The position numbers and the translations under genes are program-made. Below are positions 56,411 through 64,000 of a stretch of 64,000 bases of DNA, piece after piece (position 1 is the stretch's first letter; each line of letters begins with the position of its first letter). Below the pieces are notes generated by a model that saw only the letters and a program-made list of their open reading frames with translations, did no database searches and was not told the origin of the DNA. Location: positions 6,885,515-6,949,514 of the forward strand of contig NC_058160.1 in assembly GCF_020080835.1 (NCBI RefSeq), given 5' to 3'. Source of the stretch: Cotesia glomerata. Lineage: Eukaryota; Arthropoda; Insecta; Hymenoptera; Braconidae.

Positions 56411-59400
56411 ATGGGAAAGTGTTGTGCCGTTGATGGTTGTCTTAGTGGCCGAAAGGCAAGTGAGCATTTAGGAAAAGTGGCTTTATTCAAAGCACCAAAA
56501 GTGAGTAACCTCAAAATAATATTAAAAATTTTATGTCAATAAATAATTGATTATTACATTAGTGTAGTTTTTAAATAATAATATTTAAAAAATGTTATAT
56601 TTTTATTTTTTTTTGTGTAGTATACAAGTAATTATTTTAGTTTAATATTTTTTTCTAAAAGGATATTGAAATGCTCAGCAAATGGAGCTCTGCTCTTGGC
56701 AAAGAATTAAAAAATACCAATTTTATTTGCGAATTACATTTTAATCCAAACGATGTTATTAAAAGTAATCAAGAGGTTCTAAAAGATGGGAGTATATATT
56801 TTTATGAATACGAAAAAGTTCATTTGAAGAAGAATGCAATACCAAAATCCAATGTGATTACCAATGAAAATAATTACAGCTTATTATCAGATGATGTTCG
56901 TTCAAATACCTCTGGTATAATTAACGATGATATAACTGTCGACTGTAGTCTAAATTCTATTGAGTCTATTGAGTCAATAATCGTAAATGAAATTGTAAAC
57001 GAAGTAATTGAGCCTGACAATAAAAATTCTACAAGCACAAATTTTTCTATTGGTACAAATATTTTGATTAATAGTGATAATTTGGTGATCATAAATGAGC
57101 CCGAAAAGTTTTCGTTTCATTCCATAGAAAAATTTTAGAAGTTCAGCCACTACGTAAAAATTGGAGTTGGACTGTCATTAAAGATTCATATATTTCATTA
57201 TCATAAATAAATTTAAAATTGGAATTAGTTTGTCACGTAAAAATTCATAAAGATCTAAAAGTTACGGTAAGAAGCTTAACTGCGAACAATTATTTGAATG
57301 GTATCAAAAGTTATTCTTACGTTACAGATCGTGAATGCCAAAACGAATATCCTTATTGATATGGATGTAAATATTTCGTCAATTGATTGTGTTTGGCAGT
57401 TATTAAGTTCTTTAGAAAACACCTTTTTCTGTAGTGGAACTGGATACGATGACAAAAGTTACCATGAATTTAGATACATTAATTTATAATAACTACTGCT
57501 ATTATTACTTAGTAATTAAAATCTCAAATACCGTGTTTAACATGTAATTGAATCTTAATATTTTATTTGTATAGATGTTCAGTCACTTGTACAGGTATAT
57601 TATTGCCGGAGGAAAGATATAAAAGAAAAGTTGTGGAGTACAGATGCATTACTTGTCGAAAATTGAGACGTTTGATCCAAAACGTAAGACGGAAACAACA
57701 AATAATGAAGCTCGATGGATGAGTTTTAAGCATCGCTATATTTTACAACACAGAAAGCTCAATCGAGTTGTTCACACGGTAAAGTTTTGTTTTTATCTAA
57801 TTCCAAATTAACATCTTGCAATTAAAAATATTAATTGCTAATAATTCACATGCAATAAGGCTTTTCAAACACTGTGAATTTGAAAATGCGTAATGAATTT
57901 ATGAATGTGCTTGAAGTTTAAAACTTTATATACAACAGTTGTTGAAAAATTAGACATTTTTTTATATTCTTGTGAAGTCTCTGCAACTTCAAAATAGTTA
58001 TGAATTGAAAATAATCCTTTTCAGTCACGTATACTCAAAAAGATATCACTGTTCTTGTAAGTCCCAAATATAATTCAAACATAAATCGGAGTAGACACTT
58101 CGTTCAATGTATGGCTTTCGAACCTCGCAAACGTTTTTAAATTACAAAAATTAATTTCCGGGTCACTCTATCAACTTATAATTTACTTTGTTTATTTCTG
58201 GTAAATGTTTAAATTCTCTTATAAAAAAATTGTACTCTTGCCGGACTTTGGAACGATAAAGTATACCACTTTCCGTTAAATTGTCACTTTAATTTTTTGT
58301 GGAATGTATTAGAAATCTACAGAGGCTGTAACTTTAATTTTATGTAGTTGAAATAATCGAAAATAATTTTTCTGTACTTAATATTTAGTACTTTTGGAGT
58401 CTTATATACTGTATAAAAAATAAGTATAGTTAATAACGAAATATGATTAATTTTGTTGAACATCAACGTTTGATGCTGGTATAATCATTTCAAATTGTTT
58501 GCATGTATTTTCTCAAAATTTTTGAATATTTCTTTTTTAGAATAAAAATTTAAAGCAACAATTATTAGATTTAAAAAATCAATGCGCTGAAATAAAAGAG
58601 GAAGTTTTATCTGAAAAAATTGCTGATTTACCTGCTTTACAGCAAGAAACTGTTAAAAATTGTTTATTGGCTGCAAAAGCTAAGAGTGCTAAACAACGCC
58701 GGTATTCCGTTGAGTGGGTGTATGAATGCCTGTTAATGAGCATTAAAAGTAGTGCTCTGTATGAACACATTAGAAAAAAAAATATCCTCCCTTTACCATG
58801 TAAGGATACTTTGATGAGATATATACAAAAACTCGATAGCGCTTTTGTTTCCCAAGGCGATTTTTGACACACTAAAACTCAAAGGTTCACGTATGGAAGT
58901 CTATCAAAAAGGGGTACTTTTAGTACACAATTTTTACTGCTGAGTAGTTAACTAACAATTTCCAGTACACTTTTTACTAATACTAATTCATAAGAAATAA
59001 CAAAAACATTATTGATATTTGATGAGTAAATGTTGCTATAAAAATTAACTCGCTTCTGTAATTAATGTGCTATAAGGATGAAAGATTAACTCGCTATTAA
59101 TTAATTTTTTGTTGACAGCTTTATTTTATAACTTATACTCTTTTACTATTAGTTTCAACTTTATTAGAAGTGGGTACGCTTTTTATCTGTTTTAATTTTT
59201 TTCAAGTTAATTAAACATAACAACATATTTTGTAGGTATATTGTCAGTCGACGAAATAGCACTTAGCGAAGGCATTGCATTAAACCGTAAAACATTACAA
59301 CTGGAAGGTTTTGTAGACCTTGGGGAATACACGCCTGACCATTTAAGATACACTAGAGCTGACCATGCGTTGGTTTTTATGTTTCAACCCTTTCAGGGCA

Positions 59401-61783
59401 AGTGGGTGCAAGTTGTTGGCCAATTTTTAAGTAAAGATTCAGTGACTAGTGAAATTCTTCAGAAACTACTTTTAGAATGTACAATTCTGCTTGAGAAAGC
59501 TGGTTTTTATGTGGACGGAATTGTATCAGATGCAGCACAATGGAATCGCGGTGTATGGAAATTGCTCGGCATACAAGATGGCAACTATAGTTGTGAGCAC
59601 CCATATAATTTTTCAAGACGTCTATGGTTTTTTTCGGATTTCCCTCATTTATTGAAAAATTTTAGAAATAAAATTATGGAGCAGTCTGCCTTCTGGGTAA
59701 TATTTAAAAATTGTTGGTTTTAAAAAATTATAATGTCGATAAACTAAAGTAAATTTTATACTGTTTCTCATAGACTCCGGATGGAATTGTTAAAAAAACA
59801 TTGAATGCTCTGTTACAATATGAAAATTATTTAAAAGCTAATTTAAAAATGGCTTATAAATTGACTCCTCACCATCTTAAACCCGAAGGCTATCAAAAGA
59901 TGAATGTTCCGTTAGCTATAGAGGTATGTACGTGAATAACTAATATATAATTTACAATAAAATACTACATAAACATACATAACTCAATATTTTTAACCCT
60001 TCGTCTTTATTTATTACGTATTTATTTTAATTTTGTTCTGAAATATCAAAAACTCTGTACTTTATACACTAATTATAAATGTATATTTGATGATGGTTCT
60101 GAGGGAGCCTAGGCTCCAGAATCCAATAAAATTTATTATCTATCTATCTATCTTCGTCACTCGCGTATTTTTTAGTTTCTCGCTCGCACTATAGTGAGTC
60201 TCTATAGGTTGAGTAGTTGTTAGGCGGCGATCTGCTCATGACGCGAGTGATGAAGAGTTAATTAATTACTTACAGCTATTCTCTGAGTCTATCTCAAATG
60301 CAATGAAGTTATTGAAAGATGAACCTGATTGTATTGAATTACATGACTGTGATAGTACCATAATTTTCATTGAGAAAGTGAACAAATTAATTAAAGCTAT
60401 GTTGTCTAGAACTCCGATTGATGCTTTAAGACCTGCTGATGATAATGTTTCGAAAAAGTACGTTAAGTATTGTTAACACTATTTCATTATTGGGATATTA
60501 ATTTCAGAATTTGCTATTCATAACTTACAATAACTTATTATTTTTTGATAGGCTATTATTGAGTTTGATACTTTTATAAGAAATTGGGAGACTACAGCTA
60601 AAGAAAAAATAGAACAACTTAAGCAAAGGAAAAAAAATGGTGACTCTGTCGATCTGGAGAAAATGAAAAGCTTTTATTTATCAATTACAGCTAGTACCCT
60701 GACTGGACTAAAAATTTCTTTGGGGTCTACCTTGGAATTGATAGATTTTTTACATTCCAAGTGCAATTATGATTATCTGATGACGTCGAGATTAACACAA
60801 GACATGCTCGAAGTGAGTTTTATGATTTTTCATTTGCGTTTCACTAATAAGTTTAAAAGTAACTTTTAAAAATTTTGTCTTTTTCATTATGATTCCAACT
60901 TATTCTCATTATTTAATAACGTAATTATATGATTTTAGAAATTTTTGGGATCGCTAGAAGTGCGTGTGGATCCAATGATCATCCTGACCCTATTTTGTTC
61001 TCACAAGTATTCCGGTTGCTCTGCTCTTATTCATTGGCAACACCTCCAAAAGGATCTAATGTGACTGCAGGAGAATTACTAGGTTCATTAATGCAGACTA
61101 GAGAATCGTTTGAAGCAAGTAATGTTAACAAAGAAAACTGGAGTAAAAAAATTGATGCTATCATTGAAAATGCATCTGGAAATCCCAGTAGTGCAGAAGC
61201 AAATACCGACGATGATCGTACAGGTTCTAATAATGCAAGTGACAATAATAATAATGATAATAATAATAATAACAATAATGATGATGATAATAATGATGTT
61301 GACGGCGATAAAAATAAAGTTATTAATAATGATAACGACTATGATAATTATGACAACACTAGAAGAGATCATGAGGGTGATGATAATAACAATAAAGTGC
61401 CTTTGAACTCGGTGGACTCAAGATATGAACACGATTACGATATTGCTCAAACTAGCAACTATGTGATTTCATATATTGCGGGATATGTAGCCCGTAAAAT
61501 AGGTCGGTTTTCCAAATGCTTTGACTGCACAGAGTCTATGCAGTCAAGAGTAGTGACGGCTCGTGATAAATTTATAGAACTTATGGATAAAGGCGCATTG
61601 ATTTATCCTAGTGAACAATTATTTAATTTAATTAAAAGCTTAGAAGAAGTTGTGTTAATGGTGGTTGGGACAAAAACAGTAAATGTTGACACAATGTTTG
61701 AAATATTAGATGATGTTTCTAAAAGAAATATCTCTATTTTTGTTGGCTGTGATGAGCATAAGAAAGAATTAACAAAAAAATAA
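56411..61783 (+). pseudogene. THAP-domain P-element transposase, decayed
   Basis: Recognisable exons: 56411-56500 and 56662-57138 (THAP zinc finger: CCAVDGC, ICELHF, NAIP), 57328-57489, 57575-57683 (VTCTGILLPEERYKRK, Cys-rich), 58541-58913, about 59236-59696 (ILSVDEIALSEGIAL, GIVSDAAQWNRGVW, the DD catalytic part), 59774-59923, 60276-60461, 60552-60812 and 60939-61783 (NYVISYIAGYVARKIG). The protein would cut and rejoin the element's ends. Breaks seen: a stop at 57136 soon after the THAP part, another at 57204 in the frame that continues, a one-base frame loss in a T run near 58862, and a phase mismatch at 60939, again beside a T run. Some could be splicing I have mis-modelled. Taken together they suggest the copy no longer makes a full transposase. 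The last exon has an Asn/Asp repeat insertion (61235-61305). Confidence 0.8.
60091..60155. repeat. Possible non-LTR retrotransposon 3' tail inside a transposase intron
   Basis: In the 352-bp intron 59924-60275, a unique segment containing GAGGGAGCCTAGGCTCCAGA (with a short perfect palindrome GGAGCCTAGGCTCC) runs into (TCTA)n. A short tetranucleotide tail after a hairpin is typical of some LINE or SINE 3' ends. Just downstream, CTTCGTCACTCGCGT and ACGCGAGTGATGAAG form an inverted pair (about 60152-60256). Confidence 0.4.
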
Positions 61784-62517
61784 TTAATAATTTTTAATAA
61801 TGCGGGGGCATTTTCTAGTCAAGTGTTTCAATAAAAGTGCTACGGAGAGAAAAGTTAAATCTAAAAAATCTCGAAAGATTTCTAAATTACATTAACTCGC
61901 GCTTATTATTAATAAAAAAAATTATTCACTCTTATATAAATAACAATTCAGTATTTTAGATCACAAAGAAATATTCTAAATATACGTTTAACTTAAATAA
62001 TTTAATTTTTAAATATTAAACTCGTTTTGTTTGTAACTTATACCATTTTAATAAAAAATATGTTTGATAATAACTTGTTAATTAATTTTTTTCATAAAGT
62101 ATATTTTTCGTAATATTGAAATTAATAGGCATTTGGAAATTTTTTAAAATATTTTAACTAGTAAATTTTTTAAGTCACTGTGTAGTTACTTACTTTATTT
62201 ATTTAAAAACTTTTTTTTCAGCATTCATCTACTATTTTTCATTGAATAAAATGGTATGATCTCTACTAATTTTTAAATTATTATCCATTAATACCACATG
62301 TTTTTAGCTTTGCAAATTGTCTTTTATTTAATTCCACGTTTCTCAAAATATTTTTTTCCAGAGCTGTCAATAGCAGCAAAACTTCCCGCGTAAGGATTTA
62401 AACGAGTACTTCTTGAAAAATGGCGCGCTCTACCGGCGAAAATTTTGTCCCCTAAATTGAGACCATTCGTTCAACATTACGTTCGGACTCCTTGTATCTA
62501 TACTTCGTGGTATGTAT

Positions 62518-63715
62518 GCTCCTGAAATTTTGAGGTTGGCACATAGTAGCTTATTAGTTTAGATAATTTTATTGCTGAAATTATCGAAATTTTATCAATA
62601 ATATCCATGTAAATGTTGCCATATCCTCGAGTAAATAAAATTTTTTCGTAGTGTAAAAAATTTTGAGCATCCTAATTTTATCTCCCTAACAAGACTTAAC
62701 TTTATTTTAGTGACTCCGAAGCGACTGTTTATCAGGTACAGTATATTAACATTGTTATATTTTTTTAATAATTTATTATTTCTATATTTATTGCTTAATA
62801 ACAACAAAATTTTTTATTTTTTAGGTTCATAACTAAAACATTTGTATAATTTTATTTCTAAATGTTATCATACTGGCAAATTACTTATGCTTGTTCGCTC
62901 CGAAAAATTTTTTAATTTTATAAAAATTAATTTCACCAAATAGTTATTATTTACAACCAAAGTTGCATTTAAAATTTTTAATCTTATAAGATATTTTGTT
63001 AATTATTGTTTTCCTATCAATAAAATTTAATCAAATTATTTTAGGTTAAGTATAAGTTACTCTTGAGAGTAAAATGACACATTTAAATATATAATCAAGA
63101 TACTTAAAAATAAATCATTGTTTATCGTAATATTTTGTTTGATGACAAAACAAATTAATGATACGATTTGAGAAAATTGTATTTTAGGTTAAAAATAAAA
63201 GTATAGGATTAATACAATCATATAAATACGGCTCAATTGCTCCAAAGTCAGCTTGTGGTATTAACTATTATAAACTATATTTTTCATTTTTATTAAATTG
63301 TTCAACAGTTTATTTAAAAATTTTTAAATATTTTATTTATATACATTGGAGTATACTTCAATAGTTTAGAGTTTAACTTTTGATTTTTCAATGGTGATAA
63401 AAGTTGGTAAGGCTAATTTTGTTGTTTATTTAAATTGGTCGATTATTAACTAAAGTAATTAGGCACTTACATTTATGAATTTTAAATATTTAACTTTAAG
63501 AATCTCAAAATATTTATCTGTCAATAATTATTTGATTGTATGAATGTATTTTTTTTTGTTAGCTTAATCATCTAGAGTATTAAGGGATAAAGTTATTCAA
63601 TCAAAAGTCATAAACGTACAGTAGACATTAAATTATATTTAAGTTCAGAGAACAACCATAGCACCGGAAATTTCATAAAAAATTAATAAAAAAAAAAACG
63701 TATTTATGTTTTCAG
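62518..63715. other. Spacer and 5' region of the PP4 catalytic subunit gene
   Basis: No other gene is seen. The DNA is AT-rich throughout. The promoter and one or more 5' UTR exons of the next gene probably lie here, because its first coding exon starts at a splice acceptor (TTTTCAG, ending 63715). Confidence 0.5.
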
Positions 63716-63879
63716 ATAAAGTGACTGTAATGGCTGATCCAAGTGATTTAGATCGACAAATAGAGCAATTAAAAAAATGTGAAATAATTAAAGAAGCTGA
63801 AGTAAAAGCATTATGTGCTAAAGCACGGGAAATTCTCATAGAAGAAAGTAATGTCCAACGAATCGATTCACCTGTTACC
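63716..63879 (+). CDS. Pp4-19C: Protein phosphatase 4 catalytic subunit, first coding exon (partial)
   Basis: The exon is bounded by an acceptor at 63715 and a strong donor GTAAGT after 63879. Coding starts at ATG 63730 and gives MADPSDLDRQIEQLKKCEII, then KEAEVKALCAKAREILIEES and NVQRIDSPVT. This is nearly identical to the N-terminus of animal PP4c, just before its metal-binding GDIHGQ motif, which must lie in the next exon outside the window. PP4 is a Ser/Thr phosphatase of the PP2A group acting in centrosome maturation, DNA repair and signalling. An upstream in-frame Met exists at 63706, but it lies on the intron side of the acceptor. Confidence 0.93.
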
Positions 63880-64000
63880 GTAAGTATCATAGTAAACTTA
63901 CTAAGTATTTCAAATTAAATCTAAGAAGTCATAGTACTATGACTGATAATAAATTAATACTCTTCTGAGAAATTATTAATTTTTATTTTATTATCTAAAT
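63880..64000 (+). other. First coding intron of the PP4c gene (partial)
   Basis: Begins with the GTAAGT donor and runs to the window edge. No feature is seen in it. Confidence 0.8.

Larger units (their letters stand above)
56163..62509 (+). mobile_element. P-element-superfamily transposon, 6.35 kb
   Basis: Exact 30-bp terminal inverted repeats lie at 56163-56192, starting CACGAAGTATAGATACAAGG, and at 62480-62509. They are flanked by an identical 8-bp target duplication GTATGTAT (56155-56162 and 62510-62517). The first bases CA, a TIR of about 30 bp and an 8-bp duplication are the diagnostic format of P elements. The interior carries a multi-exon THAP/P-type transposase on the + strand. At 6.3 kb it is about twice the Drosophila P element, partly because of introns and an inserted repeat. 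Confidence 0.95.

Noticed and set aside
61088..61406. Ile- or Met-rich ORFs at the end of the P transposase
   Set aside because: Alternative-frame readings of an AAT/GAT repeat that encodes Asn/Asp in the transposase frame.
1..64000. tRNA, rRNA or other structured RNA genes
   Set aside because: None was recognised by eye on either strand; a covariance-model scan would be needed to exclude small ones.

Overview
This is a eukaryotic nuclear window with very AT-rich non-coding DNA, short introns (often 60-120 bp) with GT-AG borders, and genes whose closest recognisable relatives are insect or animal housekeeping proteins. Protein flavour, compact introns and transposon content suggest an insect, most likely a hymenopteran such as a parasitoid wasp. 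The exact taxon is inference. All gene models were spliced by hand, using splice signals, exon phase and remembered family similarity.

Layout. 1-208: 3' end of a Staufen-like dsRNA-binding protein. 3.5-6.6 kb (+): TM9SF4. 7.1-9.4 kb (-): metallophosphoesterase MPPE1/PGAP5. 10.6-14.2 kb (-): RPAP1, essentially one exon, divergent from Uev1A at 15.3-16.7 kb (+). 18.5-21.2 kb (-): cytochrome c1, divergent from the LSM14/trailer hitch gene at 21.8-25.9 kb (+). 28.6-30.1 kb (-): a 15-PGDH-like short-chain dehydrogenase. 38.2-40.6 kb (-): a shorter paralogue. 41.6-42.5 kb (-): a BTB/POZ gene. 46.5-50.8 kb (+): CEP97-like LRR/IQ centrosomal protein. 52.5-54.2 kb (-): cyclophilin-40. 55.0-55.7 kb (+): PHOSPHO2-like phosphatase. 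63.7 kb (+): first coding exon of PP4 catalytic subunit, running off the right edge.

The accessory content is mostly transposons. A 4.96-kb element (31939-36899) has 24-bp inverted ends, a 3-bp ATT duplication, long subterminal repeats and a 578-aa Tnp2-like ORF, matching the CACTA/EnSpm architecture. A 6.35-kb P element (56163-62509) has 30-bp inverted ends and an 8-bp GTATGTAT duplication, and carries a decayed THAP-type transposase. Two adjacent foldbacks lie at 43.1-45.5 kb, the larger a near-perfect palindrome of about 1.76 kb inserted at TA. Several small inverted-repeat elements also occur, including a family with AGGTAAAAG ends present three times, each flanked by TA.

The conserved genes look independent: mitochondrial respiration, Pol II assembly, K63 ubiquitination, GPI-anchor remodelling and centriole control are all represented. 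The most interesting gene-level observation is the SDR pair. The longer copy keeps the NAD-binding glycine motif but has lost the catalytic serine. The shorter copy keeps Ser-Tyr-Lys but has lost the glycine motif. The pair is separated by a transposon-filled stretch of about 8 kb.
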